Assembly: GCA_965198725.1 (NCBI GenBank)
Contig: CBDAPX010000001.1
Span: forward strand, 1,178,001-1,242,000
Source: CBDAPX01 sp965198725
GTDB taxonomy: Bacteria; Pseudomonadota; Alphaproteobacteria; Rhodobacterales; Rhodobacteraceae
Length of the DNA: 64,000 nucleotides
Direction: 5' to 3'
In this document: piece by piece, positions 34,424-43,928 of the stretch
Layout: every line of letters starts with the position of its first letter
Position numbering within the stretch: the first letter of the stretch is position 1
Translations under genes and position numbers: made by a program
The notes under the pieces: generated by a model
Told to the model about the DNA's origin: nothing
The model's database searches: none
The model's input: the letters and a program-made list of their open reading frames with translations, nothing else

Positions 34424-37387
34424 TTACTTTCCTTCGATGGTCAGCGCCTCGTTCACGAGGGCGGCTTGCTGAGCTTTGTGTTGGCTGGCCAGACCCGTCG
34501 CCGGGGAGGCCGATGTTGCGCGGCCCACGTAACGCGGGCGGCCATGTTTCGCTTTGATGCGGCCCAGAACCCATTCGATATTGGGTTCAATGAAATGCCA
34601 TGCGCCCTGGTTCTTGGGCTCTTCCTGACACCAGATCATTTCGGCTTGGGGAAAGCGTTCCAGTTCCTTGACCAAAGACAAGGCCGGGAACGGATAGAAC
34701 TGTTCGATCCGCAGCAGATAGACATCGTCGATCCCGCGCGCGTCGCGCTCTTCCAACAGGTCGAAATAGACCTTGCCCGAACACATCACGACTCGCTTGA
34801 TCTTGTCATCGGACGTCAGCTTGGTCTCTGAGTTCCCGTGTTGCGCGTCATCCCACAAGACCCGGTGGAAGCTGGACCCGGTGGTGAATTCTTTGGCCTT
34901 GCTGACAGCCAGCTTGTGGCGCAGTAGAGATTTTGGTGTCATCAGGATCAGCGGCTTGCGGAAATCTCGATGCAGCTGACGGCGCAGGATGTGGAAGTAG
35001 TTTGCTGGTGTCGTACAGTTGGCGACAATCCAGTTGTCCTGACCACACATCTGCAGGAACCGCTCGAGACGGGCCGAAGAGTGTTCCGGTCCTTGACCTT
35101 CAAACCCGTGCGGCAGCAGAACAACGAGACCGGACATCCGGAGCCATTTGCTCTCACCCGAAGAAATGAACTGATCAAACATGATCTGTGCACCATTGGC
35201 GAAGTCGCCAAACTGGGCTTCCCACATGGTCAACGCATTGGGTTCTGCCAGCGAATAGCCGTACTCAAACCCAAGTACCGCGTATTCCGACAGCATGGAG
35301 TCGATCACCTCGTAGTGACCCTGCCCCTCGCGGATGCGGTTCAGCGGGTAGTACCGTTCTTCGGTGTCCTGATTGACGATCCCGGAATGGCGTTGGCTGA
35401 ACGTACCGCGGGTACTGTCCTGACCGGCAAGTCGCACTGGGTAGCCTTCGGTCAACAAGGACCCAAAGGCCAGCGCCTCGCCGGTGGCCCAGTCGAACCC
35501 TTCGCCGGTTTCGAACATCTGTTTTTTGGTGTCGAGCAGACGCGAAACGGTCCGGTGCATCGGGAACCCGTCCGGCACGCGGGTCAGTGCCATACCGACC
35601 TCGGCCAGTGTTTCGGGGGCAATCGCGGTTTGGCCGCGCTGGTATTCCTCGCCACGACTGTCGAGATGGGACCAGCGCCCATCCAGCCAGTCGGCCTTGT
35701 TGGGCTTATAGTCCTTACCGGCCTCGAACTCGTTATTCAGATGCGCCTGAAACGCGGCTTTCATATCCTCGATCTCGCCTTCCGGGATTAGGCCGTCCTT
35801 GACCAGACGTTCCGTGTAAAGGCTAAGCGTGGTCTTTTGGGTTTTGATCTTCTTGTACATCACCGGGTTGGTGAACATCGGCTCGTCGCCCTCGTTGTGA
35901 CCAAAGCGGCGATAGCAGAAGATGTCGAGTACCACGTCCTTGTGGAACTTCTGACGGAACTCGGTGGCGACTTTGGCGGCGTGCACCACGGCCTCGGGAT
36001 CGTCCCCGTTCACGTGGAAAATCGGTGCCTCGACCATCAAAGCGATATCCGTTGGGTATGGCGACGACCGGCTGAAGTGCGGCGCAGTGGTAAAGCCGAT
36101 CTGGTTGTTCACGACGATATGCATAGTGCCGCCGGTTTTGTGTCCACGCAGGCCCGATAGGCCAAAACCTTCGGCCACGACGCCTTGGCCTGCAAAGGCA
36201 GCATCGCCATGCAACAGGATCGCCATGACCTGTGTGCGGTCGGCATCGTTGAGCTGGTCCTGCTTGGCGCGCACTTTGCCCAGAACCACCGGGTTTACCG
36301 CCTCAAGGTGCGATGGGTTCGCGGTCAGCGACAGGTGGACGGAATTGCCATCAAACTCACGGTCAGACGAGGCACCGAGGTGATACTTCACATCCCCCGA
36401 CCCATCGACATCCTCTGGTTTAAACGACCCGCCTTGGAATTCGTTGAAGATCGCCTTGTAAGGCTTTTGCATCACGTTGGCCAAGACCGACAGGCGGCCC
36501 CGGTGCGGCATGCCGATAACTATATCTCGTACGCCAAGGGCGCCGCCACGCTTGATGATCTGCTCCATGGCCGGGATCAGGCTCTCCCCGCCATCAAGAC
36601 CAAACCGCTTGGTGCCCATATATTTGACATGCAGGAATTTTTCGAAACCTTCAGCCTCGACCAGCTTGTTCAGGATTGCCTTTCGCCCTTCGCGGGTAAA
36701 GGCGATCTCTTTACCGAAACCTTCGATCCGCTCTTTTAGCCAGGCGGCTTCTTCGGGGTTTGAAATATGCATGTATTGCAGCGCGAAAGTGCCGCAATAA
36801 GTGCGCTTCACGATCTCGACGATCTGGCGCATCGAGGCGACCTGCAGACCCAGAACGTTGTCGATGAAAATGGGTCGGTCCATGTCGGCATCGGCGAACC
36901 CATACGATTTTGGGTCGAGTTCTGGATGCGGGGTGGTTGACCGCATGCCCAACGGGTCAAGGTTGGCCACAAGGTGCCCCCGGATCCGGTAGGCCCGGAT
37001 CAGCATCAGCGCACGGATGCTGTCCAGAACGGCGCGTTTGATCTGATCCTCGCTGACCTCGACATTCTGAGCTGTTGCTTTTTCGGCGATTTTCTTTCCA
37101 GCGGCCTTCATTTCAACCGCGGCTTCGGACCATTCACCGGTCAGGGCACTGGTCAATTCATCGGCTGGCATCGGCGGCCAGTCGGTCCGTTCCCAAGACG
37201 GTCCAGCCGCCTCTTTCTTGACGTCCAGTTCCGCGTCACCCATCGCCCGAAAAAACTCGGCCCAAGCCGCGTCCACCGCGTTAGGGTCATTGGCATACTG
37301 CGCATAAAGCTGTTCGAGATATTCCGCGTTGTGCCCCTGCATAAAGCTGGAGGCATGGAAGACGTCGTTGGGGCTTTGGTCGGTCAT
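34424..37387 (-). CDS. sucA: 2-oxoglutarate dehydrogenase E1
   Basis: Thiamin-diphosphate-dependent decarboxylase E1, 987 residues. It begins with the short FMQGHNAEYLEQLY motif typical of E1o and has IGMPHRGRLSVLANV around residue 290, plus HGDAAFAGQGVVAE and GFTTAPHFSRSSPYPTDIA further on, which is the thiamin-binding region. The start ATG at 37387 overlaps the DUF805 stop. With odhB and lpdA it forms the whole complex that turns 2-oxoglutarate into succinyl-CoA. Confidence 0.97.
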   Translation of the reverse strand: MTDQSPNDVFHASSFMQGHNAEYLEQLYAQYANDPNAVDAAWAEFFRAMGDAELDVKKEAAGPSWERTDWPPMPADELTSALTGEWSEAAVEMKAAGKKIAEKATAQNVEVSEDQIKRAVLDSIRALMLIRAYRIRGHLVANLDPLGMRSTTPHPELDPKSYGFADADMDRPIFIDNVLGLQVASMRQIVEIVKRTYCGTFALQYMHISNPEEAAWLKERIEGFGKEIAFTREGRKAILNKLVEAEGFEKFLHVKYMGTKRFGLDGGESLIPAMEQIIKRGGALGVRDIVIGMPHRGRLSVLANVMQKPYKAIFNEFQGGSFKPEDVDGSGDVKYHLGASSDREFDGNSVHLSLTANPSHLEAVNPVVLGKVRAKQDQLNDADRTQVMAILLHGDAAFAGQGVVAEGFGLSGLRGHKTGGTMHIVVNNQIGFTTAPHFSRSSPYPTDIALMVEAPIFHVNGDDPEAVVHAAKVATEFRQKFHKDVVLDIFCYRRFGHNEGDEPMFTNPVMYKKIKTQKTTLSLYTERLVKDGLIPEGEIEDMKAAFQAHLNNEFEAGKDYKPNKADWLDGRWSHLDSRGEEYQRGQTAIAPETLAEVGMALTRVPDGFPMHRTVSRLLDTKKQMFETGEGFDWATGEALAFGSLLTEGYPVRLAGQDSTRGTFSQRHSGIVNQDTEERYYPLNRIREGQGHYEVIDSMLSEYAVLGFEYGYSLAEPNALTMWEAQFGDFANGAQIMFDQFISSGESKWLRMSGLVVLLPHGFEGQGPEHSSARLERFLQMCGQDNWIVANCTTPANYFHILRRQLHRDFRKPLILMTPKSLLRHKLAVSKAKEFTTGSSFHRVLWDDAQHGNSETKLTSDDKIKRVVMCSGKVYFDLLEERDARGIDDVYLLRIEQFYPFPALSLVKELERFPQAEMIWCQEEPKNQGAWHFIEPNIEWVLGRIKAKHGRPRYVGRATSASPATGLASQHKAQQAALVNEALTIEGK

Positions 37388-38100
37388 GGGCTTACCTCAT
37401 GTGGGTTGGGGCCGTATTGATTGGCGCCGGGCTGGCTGGGACGCGTCAGCCACCATAGCACCAGAATAGGAGATACGAACAGAACGATCAGTGTCGGAAT
37501 AACGATCAGCAACGTCGCGCGGGTGAACAGAATGTCCATCGAACCGCCGTGGGCAAAGCTGGACGCGATCCCAATGCCGAAAATCAGGATTAGCACCGCG
37601 GATATCATCAAGACCAGCGGCAAAAGGGCATAAAGCCCGCTGCGCCCGGTGTCGTGCATTCGCCGCCACGCAACTGTCAGATGCGGCAAGAACAGCGCGA
37701 GCGAAACGAGGCCCGCAAGCGGGCTGCCATTTGGGGGCGTGCCGGCAGGGGCATCTTCGGGAACCGTGCCTGCATTGAACAGGATCGCATCGAGCGTACC
37801 GGCAACCAGATTGCATAGAAAAAGAAACAGGAAAAACCACCAATATTCCGGCCGCGTGGCGCGGCCCGAAAACGTCACGTATTTGCGCAAACAAGTCTGG
37901 ATCGCGTTCGAAAATGTTATGTCGCCTGTCCCAAGCCGTTGAGTAATTTGAATTGGCCGGTGGTCGACCGGTGTACCAGTGATGCCGGTCCGAACAACGT
38001 GCTGAAATGAAAAAGACGGTTTCCCGGGATGCGAGAGATAAGCACAGTCAGCCCGCCCGCCATCTTTGGCGCGCGCTGGGAACGCGTTCCTGATGTGCAA
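37384..38100 (-). CDS. DUF805 family membrane protein (start uncertain)
   Basis: The domain begins at TFSNAIQTCLRKYVTFSGRA and has about four hydrophobic segments, as in DUF805 inner-membrane proteins of unknown function. Homologues I recall start M-TF..AIQTC, but here the codon in that place, at 37918-37920, is ATA, with ribosome-site-like ACAGGCG before it. The only normal start in frame is ATG at 38100, which would add 60 unusual residues. So either ATA is used, the longer start is real, or the start is mutated. The stop overlaps the sucA start by ATGA. Confidence 0.65.
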   Translation of the reverse strand: MHIRNAFPARAKDGGRADCAYLSHPGKPSFSFQHVVRTGITGTPVDHRPIQITQRLGTGDITFSNAIQTCLRKYVTFSGRATRPEYWWFFLFLFLCNLVAGTLDAILFNAGTVPEDAPAGTPPNGSPLAGLVSLALFLPHLTVAWRRMHDTGRSGLYALLPLVLMISAVLILIFGIGIASSFAHGGSMDILFTRATLLIVIPTLIVLFVSPILVLWWLTRPSQPGANQYGPNPHEVSP

Positions 38101-38153
38101 TTGTCAAAGACGTTTAATTCCGCCTCCATGACCCCTTCTCGTCCCTGTGGTTT

Positions 38154-38185
38154 GGGATGCCTTTGCCAAAGGCATAGGGCATCCC
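38154..38185. terminator. Nested hairpin after sucD
   Basis: GGGATGCC (38154-38161) pairs with GGCATCCC (38178-38185), and inside it ATGCCTTTG/CAAAGGCAT-type arms make an alternative perfect 9-bp stem. It lies in the 92 bp between sucD and the DUF805 gene. There is no clear T tract on the minus strand, so it may attenuate rather than stop transcription to sucA. Confidence 0.5.
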
Positions 38186-38192
38186 GGTGTCT

Positions 38193-39077
38193 TTATGCGT
38201 TGATGGCTTCCAAAACCGCCTCACCCAGTGTGGCTGGGCTGTCGGCGACAACGATACCGGCCGATTTCATCGCTTCGATCTTGTCTTCAGCGCCACCTTT
38301 GCCGCCGGCCACGATCGCACCGGCATGGCCCATGCGACGGCCCGGAGGCGCGGTGCGGCCCGCGATAAAGCCTGCGGTCGGCTTCCAGCGGCCCTTCTTC
38401 TTCTCGGCGGCGAGGAATTCGGCGGCTTCTTCTTCTGCCGAACCACCAATCTCACCGATCATGATGATCGATTCCGTTTCATCATCGGCCAGGAACCATT
38501 CCAGCACGTCGATATGCTCGGTCCCCTTGATCGGGTCGCCACCGATCCCAACAGCCGTCGACTGCCCCAGACCCACATCGGTGGTCTGCTTCACGGCTTC
38601 GTATGTCAGCGTGCCCGAGCGGGACACAACGCCGACCGAACCGCGTTTAAAGATCGAACCGGGCATGATGCCCATCTTGCACGCGTCCGGTGTCAGAACA
38701 CCGGGGCAGTTGGGGCCAATGAGGCGCGAGGATGAGGTTTCGAGCGCGCGCTTAACCTTCATCATGTCGAGCACCGGAATACCCTCAGTGATGCAGACGA
38801 TCAGTTCCATTTCCGCGTCGATCGCTTCCAGAATAGAATCCGCGGCAAACGGCGGCGGCACATAGATGACAGAGGCATTTGCCTCGGTCGCGTGCTTGGC
38901 TTCATGAACCGAATTGAAAACCGGCAGGCCGATATGGTTCATGCCGCCTTTGCCCGGAGTCACGCCCCCGACCATCTTGGTGCCGTAGGCGATGGCCTGT
39001 TCGGTGTGGAATGTGCCCTGCGAACCGGTAAGGCCCTGACAGATCACTTTGGTATTTTCGTCGATGAGGACGGCCAT
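38193..39077 (-). CDS. sucD: Succinyl-CoA ligase subunit alpha
   Basis: The alpha subunit binds CoA and carries the phosphohistidine. 294 residues. CoA-binding motif GLTGSQGTFH is at about residues 16-25 and the catalytic histidine is in MGHAGAIV near residue 250. With SucC it makes succinate and ATP or GTP from succinyl-CoA. It is separated from sucC by a gene for a secreted unknown protein. Confidence 0.97.
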   Translation of the reverse strand: MAVLIDENTKVICQGLTGSQGTFHTEQAIAYGTKMVGGVTPGKGGMNHIGLPVFNSVHEAKHATEANASVIYVPPPFAADSILEAIDAEMELIVCITEGIPVLDMMKVKRALETSSSRLIGPNCPGVLTPDACKMGIMPGSIFKRGSVGVVSRSGTLTYEAVKQTTDVGLGQSTAVGIGGDPIKGTEHIDVLEWFLADDETESIIMIGEIGGSAEEEAAEFLAAEKKKGRWKPTAGFIAGRTAPPGRRMGHAGAIVAGGKGGAEDKIEAMKSAGIVVADSPATLGEAVLEAINA

Positions 39078-39091
39078 TTTTGGTATCCTAA

Positions 39092-39658
39092 TTATTGAGT
39101 TACGATTATTTTCGCGAAGTTGGAGACGCCTTGCAGTCGCTCGCGGGAAACGACTATTTTCGCCTTTGTTCCATTGATCTCAACCTGGAACTCCGCATTT
39201 AAACCAGACGATTTGGTTTTACCTTTCGGGTTTGAGCCACTTGGCAAATCGGCGACAACAGATTGGTAGAGGTTTTTGGGCGGCGTCACCGCATAAACGA
39301 CGCAGGCACCTTTGGAGCGCCTTACGACCGGTTTGATTGTCACCGCATCCCAGCCAGCAACGCCCATTTCACTTGTCTCAACTCGAACATCGGTGCTTTT
39401 GGCATTCTCGGGAAAGAATGCAGCTGACAGTCGATGATCATTGCTACGCCAATGCGCCTGTGTGACCGGAACTAAACCGAGCGATTTGGCCTTGGCCGGA
39501 ATTCGCGCTTCGTTTGGAAATCCGTCTAGACAAAGGGAACGGAAAGTGTTTGCGACATCTTTCTGCGACATAGGCGCGGGTTCTGCCACTGCGAGTGTAG
39601 CCAACAGCACAATCTGTGCTGCTGACCACGCCAAAATGCTATGCGACCGTGTAATCAC
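39092..39658 (-). CDS. Predicted secreted protein between sucC and sucD
   Basis: A 188-residue protein with an N-terminal signal sequence ending near VAEPA. No family recognised. The ATG at 39658 overlaps the sucC stop and the stop lies 14 bp before sucD, so it is translated with the succinyl-CoA ligase genes although it is exported. Its base composition is slightly more AT-rich than its neighbours. It could be a later insertion in an otherwise conserved pair. Confidence 0.75.
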   Translation of the reverse strand: MITRSHSILAWSAAQIVLLATLAVAEPAPMSQKDVANTFRSLCLDGFPNEARIPAKAKSLGLVPVTQAHWRSNDHRLSAAFFPENAKSTDVRVETSEMGVAGWDAVTIKPVVRRSKGACVVYAVTPPKNLYQSVVADLPSGSNPKGKTKSSGLNAEFQVEINGTKAKIVVSRERLQGVSNFAKIIVTQ

Positions 39659-40848
39659 CCTTTCACCGCTTTCACGATCTTTTCGGCACCGTCTTTCAGG
39701 TCGTCGGCGGCGATCACGTCGAGGCCAGAGCCGTTGATGATCTCTTTGCCTTTCTCGACATTCGTGCCTTCCAGACGAACAACCAATGGCACTTTGAGGC
39801 CGACCTCTTTGACCGCGGCGACCACGCCCTCGGCGATCACGTCACAGCGCATGATGCCGCCGAAAATGTTGACCAGGATGCCTTTCACATTCTCATCGGA
39901 CGTGATGATCTTGAACGCCTCGGTAACCTTCTCTTTGGTGGCGCCACCGCCCACGTCGAGGAAGTTGGCAGGCTCGGCCCCGTAAAGCTTGATGATGTCC
40001 ATCGTTGCCATAGCCAGACCGGCGCCGTTCACCATACAACCGATCTCACCGTCGAGCGCGATATAGTTGAGGTCGTATTTTGACGCCTCCAGCTCTTTGG
40101 GGTCTTCTTCGGTGGTGTCACGCAGTTCGGCGATATCGGCATGGCGATAGACCGCGTTGCCGTCGAACCCCATTTTCGCGTCCAGACATTTCAGATCCCC
40201 GCCATCGGTCACGATCAGCGGGTTGATCTCCAGCATTTCCATGTCTTTTTCGATGAACATTTTGTAAAGCGTGCCCATCAACGCCACGCATTGTTTGACC
40301 TTTTTGCCTTCCAGACCCAGCATGAAGGCGATGCGGCGGCCGTGGAACGCCTGATAACCGGTGGCCGGGTCGACGCTGAAGCTCAGGATCTTTTCGGGTG
40401 TTTCGGCTGCGACTTCTTCGATGTCCATGCCGCCCTCGGTCGAGCAAACAAAGCTGACGCGGCTGGTGCCACGATCGACGAGCAGGGCCAGGTACAGCTC
40501 GGTTTCGATACCAGAGCCGTCTTCGATGTAGATACGGTTAACCTGTTTGCCTGCCGGGCCGGTCTGATGCGTAACCAACGTGCGACCCAGCATCTTTTTG
40601 GCCTCGTCGGCGGCTTCTTCCACCGATTTGGCCAAACGCACGCCGCCCTTTTCCCCTGCATCTGCTTCTTTGAAACTGCCCTTGCCGCGACCGCCTGCGT
40701 GGATCTGCGCTTTGACGACCCAAAGCGGGCCATCCATTTCACCAGCCGCCGTTTTCGCGTCTTCCGCTTTTAGAACGACGCGCCCGTCGGACACCGGTGC
40801 GCCATAGCTGCGCAGCAGCGCCTTGGCCTGATATTCGTGGATGTTCAT
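39655..40848 (-). CDS. sucC: Succinyl-CoA ligase subunit beta
   Basis: 397 residues with an N-terminal ATP-grasp domain (MNIHEYQAKALLRSYG, typical) and a C-terminal domain with GGIMRCDVIAEG. It is the first gene of the minus-strand run sucC, secreted protein, sucD, DUF805, sucA, odhB, lpdA. The operon has its own promoter: mdh upstream ends in a terminator, and two TGTGATCACA palindromes precede sucC. Confidence 0.97.
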   Translation of the reverse strand: MNIHEYQAKALLRSYGAPVSDGRVVLKAEDAKTAAGEMDGPLWVVKAQIHAGGRGKGSFKEADAGEKGGVRLAKSVEEAADEAKKMLGRTLVTHQTGPAGKQVNRIYIEDGSGIETELYLALLVDRGTSRVSFVCSTEGGMDIEEVAAETPEKILSFSVDPATGYQAFHGRRIAFMLGLEGKKVKQCVALMGTLYKMFIEKDMEMLEINPLIVTDGGDLKCLDAKMGFDGNAVYRHADIAELRDTTEEDPKELEASKYDLNYIALDGEIGCMVNGAGLAMATMDIIKLYGAEPANFLDVGGGATKEKVTEAFKIITSDENVKGILVNIFGGIMRCDVIAEGVVAAVKEVGLKVPLVVRLEGTNVEKGKEIINGSGLDVIAADDLKDGAEKIVKAVKG

Positions 40849-40961
40849 GGAAAAGGTCCCATACAGTTAATGCAAATGCTGAAGCATATGTTCACCGCGG
40901 GAACCCAAAATAAAACCTTATTTTGCGGGCTGTTCGTGAAATCGGCGGAAAAAGCGACATT

Positions 40962-40992
40962 TGTGATCACAGCTTAAAAACGTGTGATCACA
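40962..40992. promoter_or_regulatory. Paired TGTGATCACA palindromes upstream of sucC
   Basis: TGTGATCACA occurs at 40962-40971 and again at 40983-40992. The centres are exactly 21 bp apart, that is two helical turns, and the inner site is 114 bp from the sucC start codon. The same pair with the same spacing is found before sdhC at 47534-47564. A 10-bp GTGATCAC palindrome is in the style of GntR/FadR-type operators; it lacks the spacer of a CRP site. Confidence 0.8.
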
Positions 40993-41082
40993 AAATCCCT
41001 GAGCGCTGCGAATCAAATCCAAAACACAGTTGTTTTGCACGTTTACCACGCCGGAGCGGCCATTCTAGCCGGGGACCAAAAA

Positions 41083-41110
41083 AATGCCCCGCCGAAATGG
41101 GCGGAGCATT
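41083..41110 (-). terminator. Terminator of mdh
   Basis: AATGCCCCGCC (41083-41093) pairs with GGCGGAGCATT (41100-41110) with one mismatch, and a run of seven Ts follows on the minus strand. It separates mdh from the sucC operon. Confidence 0.85.
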
Positions 41111-41136
41111 CGATCTCAAAAACTGGCGTTTTGGTC

Positions 41137-42099
41137 TTAGGCGAGCGTGCCGTCGATGCCTTTGCATGCCTCGACCAGACCTTTGACGGCGCTGACCGAG
41201 CTGTCGAACATGGCTTGCTCATCTTTGTTCATCTTGATGTCGACGATCTTTTCGACACCGCCCGCGCCGATCACGGTCGGAACACCAACATACATGCCCT
41301 TCAGCCCGAACTCGCCGTCACAATAGGCGGCGCAAGGCAGGACACGCTTTTGGTCTTTCAGATAGGCTTCGGCCATTTCAATGGCGCTGGTTGCCGGGGC
41401 GTAGAAGGCAGAGCCGGTTTTCAGCAGGCCAACGATTTCGGCGCCGCCGTCACGGGTCCGCTGGACGATCGAGTCCAGTTTTTCCTGCGTGGTCCAGCCC
41501 ATGGACACCAGGTCCGGCAGCGGGATACCGGCAACCGTCGAATAACGCACCAGCGGCACCATCGTGTCGCCATGACCACCCAGAACGAAGGCGGTGACGT
41601 CTTTCATCGACACATCGAATTCCAGCGACAGGAAGTGGCGGAAGCGGGCAGAGTCCAGAACGCCCGCCATGCCGCAAACCTTGCTGTGCGGCAGGCCCGA
41701 GAATTCCCGCAGCGCCCAGACCATCGCGTCCAGCGGGTTGGTGATGCAGATGACAAACGCATCCGGCGCATGATCGCGGATGCCTTCACCCACGGATTTC
41801 ATGACTTTCAGGTTGATGCCCAAAAGGTCATCGCGGCTCATGCCGGGCTTGCGCGGGACGCCTGCAGTCACGATGCAAACATCTGCGCCTGCGATGTCCT
41901 CGTAAGACTGGGTGCCGCTCAGCGCCGCATCAAAGCCTTCGGACGGGCCGGATTCCGCGATGTCGAGCGCTTTGCCTTCTGGTGTGCCTTCGGCGATGTC
42001 GAACAGAACAACATCGCCAAGTTCTTTCAAAGCTGCCAGGTGGGCGAGTGTTCCGCCAATTTGACCGGCGCCGATCAGCGCAATCTTGGGTCGGGCCAT
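41137..42099 (-). CDS. mdh: Malate dehydrogenase
   Basis: NAD-dependent, LDH-like malate dehydrogenase of 320 residues. From ATG 42099 it begins MARPKIALIGAGQIGGTLAHL, a GxGxxG NAD-binding motif; VTAGVPRKPGMSRDDLL and the catalytic histidine in LGGHGDTMVP (about residue 176) are typical. The start at 42162 that would add 21 residues is unlikely. It forms its own transcription unit because of the terminator before sucC. Confidence 0.97.
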   Translation of the reverse strand: MARPKIALIGAGQIGGTLAHLAALKELGDVVLFDIAEGTPEGKALDIAESGPSEGFDAALSGTQSYEDIAGADVCIVTAGVPRKPGMSRDDLLGINLKVMKSVGEGIRDHAPDAFVICITNPLDAMVWALREFSGLPHSKVCGMAGVLDSARFRHFLSLEFDVSMKDVTAFVLGGHGDTMVPLVRYSTVAGIPLPDLVSMGWTTQEKLDSIVQRTRDGGAEIVGLLKTGSAFYAPATSAIEMAEAYLKDQKRVLPCAAYCDGEFGLKGMYVGVPTVIGAGGVEKIVDIKMNKDEQAMFDSSVSAVKGLVEACKGIDGTLA

Positions 42100-42257
42100 G
42101 GGATAGGTCTCCGCATAGGTTAAAAGTGACTGCTGGGTAGAATCATATATCGTCAGGTGCAAGGGTGCTGCGGTGCGGCAGGCACATCTTCCTGTTGATT
42201 TCAGGGGCTATGGTTGCGCTAAAAGCGTATTGCCACAAAGGATTTAGGGGGCACGCG

Positions 42258-43013
42258 ATGCTAGAGTTTTCGGCGACCTTTTTCGCACTTGCTGCACGAG
42301 CTGTCGTGTTTGCGGGCATCTCGAAAGCAGGTTTTGGCTCTGGCGCGTCCTTTGCTTCTGCGTCGATTCTGGCTTTGATCCTAGAGCCGGGCCAAGCGCT
42401 GGGCGTGATGCTGCCGCTCTTGATGTTGATCGACGCGGTCACCTTGCGGCCTTACTGGCGCAAGTGGAGTTGGCAGGACGGTAAGGTATTGATCCTGGGC
42501 GGAATTCCGGGCGTCGCCCTTGGCGCGTGGCTGTATCAGGTCGCGGATGCAGATGTATTCCGGCTTTTGATCGGCGCGATATCGCTGGCTTTCGTCGTGT
42601 GGCAGATCGCGCAAGCGCGCGGAATGATCCGCCCCTTTGGAAATCGTTTGCCGATCTGGGTGGGCGGTATCGCCGGGACGGTGGCCGGGTTTACAAGTTT
42701 TGTAAGCCACGCGGGCGGTCCCCCGGCCGCCGTTTACATGCTGTCGCAAAGATTGGACAAAACCACGTATCAGGCGACCTCAGTGCTGCTTTTCTGGGCA
42801 ATCAACATCGCCAAATTCATCCCCTACAGCTTTTTGGGTCTGTTCACGGCGCAAACCGTGATGGCCAACCTGTTGTTGGCGCCTTTTGCCCTGCTCGGCG
42901 CATGGATCGGCGTGAAGGCACATCATCTTGTGCCGGAAAAGCTATTTTTCACAGTCACCTATGTTCTTTTGACGATCACGGGCTGCAAATTGATTTGGGA
43001 CGCGCTGACATGA
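42258..43013 (+). CDS. TSUP (TauE/SafE) family permease
   Basis: A 251-residue membrane protein with about eight hydrophobic segments and the family feature FVSHAGGPPAAVYML in the second half. TSUP members export sulfite, sulfoacetate or similar anions; the substrate here cannot be assigned. Start 42258 follows AGGGGGC; a longer frame from 42165 is unlikely. The stop overlaps the GNAT start. Confidence 0.88.
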   Translation: MLEFSATFFALAARAVVFAGISKAGFGSGASFASASILALILEPGQALGVMLPLLMLIDAVTLRPYWRKWSWQDGKVLILGGIPGVALGAWLYQVADADVFRLLIGAISLAFVVWQIAQARGMIRPFGNRLPIWVGGIAGTVAGFTSFVSHAGGPPAAVYMLSQRLDKTTYQATSVLLFWAINIAKFIPYSFLGLFTAQTVMANLLLAPFALLGAWIGVKAHHLVPEKLFFTVTYVLLTITGCKLIWDALT

Positions 43014-43480
43014 CCGAAATGACCCTGCGCCGGGCAACACCGGACGATTTTGATCAGCTTTACGGGCTCTATAAAGAACTGGTTGGAGAGATTGATGTGA
43101 TCTCTGGCCCTGCAGGCCGCGACCGGCTGGACGAAATTTTGAACTTGCCCGGCACCTCTATTTGCGTGGCCGCCCGGGGTGACGTCCTGTTGGGGGCGGT
43201 CACGCTGCATGTCTTGCCGAACATGACATTTGGCGGTCGGCCCTATGCTTTAATCGAAAACGTGGTGACGTCTGCGACGCATCGCGGTCAGGGGATCGGG
43301 CGCGCCGTGATGCGGTTTGCCCAAGAGCAGGCTTGGGAAGTGGGCGTTTACAAGATCATGCTGCTGACCGGCAAGGAATTGGGCGCACGCGGGTTTTACG
43401 AAAGCCTGGGCTATTCAGCCGACGAAAAGCACGGAATGACCCTGCGCCGCGCGCCGAAACGGCAGCCCAAAGCCACCTGA
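43010..43480 (+). CDS. GNAT N-acetyltransferase
   Basis: 156 residues, with the acetyl-CoA binding motif VVTSATHRGQGIGRAVM (residues 84-100) and the FYESLGY motif. The acceptor is unknown. It overlaps the permease gene by ATGA and should be co-translated with it. Confidence 0.88.
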   Translation: MTEMTLRRATPDDFDQLYGLYKELVGEIDVISGPAGRDRLDEILNLPGTSICVAARGDVLLGAVTLHVLPNMTFGGRPYALIENVVTSATHRGQGIGRAVMRFAQEQAWEVGVYKIMLLTGKELGARGFYESLGYSADEKHGMTLRRAPKRQPKAT

Positions 43481-43482
43481 TA

Positions 43483-43800
43483 TCAGGCATCATCGCCTTT
43501 CGGCGGCAGCGCCTCTGCAACAGCTTCGAAAGACCGCCCTGCCGCAACAAGGCAGGTGACACCCTGCGGGGATGTCACGGTGATGGTCCATGTTCCGGTC
43601 TCATCACTGGCGAAAGTTTCGATCACTGACCCGTTTGCGGCCAATCCGATGCTTTGCCGGGCCTCACCAAACCCTTTGGCGAGCCGTTCCAGCACCATCG
43701 GGCGCCGGCCGCATTGACGCTGAGACTGTGCCGATGCCTGATGCGCGGCCAAGGCCAGAATGCCAAAACCCAGAGTGCCAAGAAGCGTATGCCGTTTCAT
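43483..43800 (-). CDS. Small secreted protein of unknown function
   Basis: 105 residues from ATG 43800 (GGAGCAGGG site 5 bases before). A signal peptide ends at AHQASAQ. The mature part has two cysteines and a beta-rich segment TWTITVTSPQGVTCLVAAG. No family recognised. It is convergent with GNAT and divergent from mcl2. Confidence 0.75.
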   Translation of the reverse strand: MKRHTLLGTLGFGILALAAHQASAQSQRQCGRRPMVLERLAKGFGEARQSIGLAANGSVIETFASDETGTWTITVTSPQGVTCLVAAGRSFEAVAEALPPKGDDA

Positions 43801-43928
43801 CTGCCCTGCTCCTGTTTTTGCCTGCCGGGTCAACCGACGCGATGGGAACAGCTTGGCCTGCGCACCTCAAAACAGGGTTAACGCAACGTCCGTAGGGTGC
43901 GAATTTGATGTGACAGAACGGATTTTTG

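Noticed and set aside
33695..34831. A long plus-strand open frame opposite odhB and sucA
   Set aside because: It mirrors the Ala/Pro linkers and conserved domains of odhB and sucA; its translation is rich in Arg/Gly/His and resembles no family.
40962..40992. TGTGATCACA as a CRP site
   Set aside because: CRP needs six bases between TGTGA and TCACA; here the halves abut, so a different protein is more likely.
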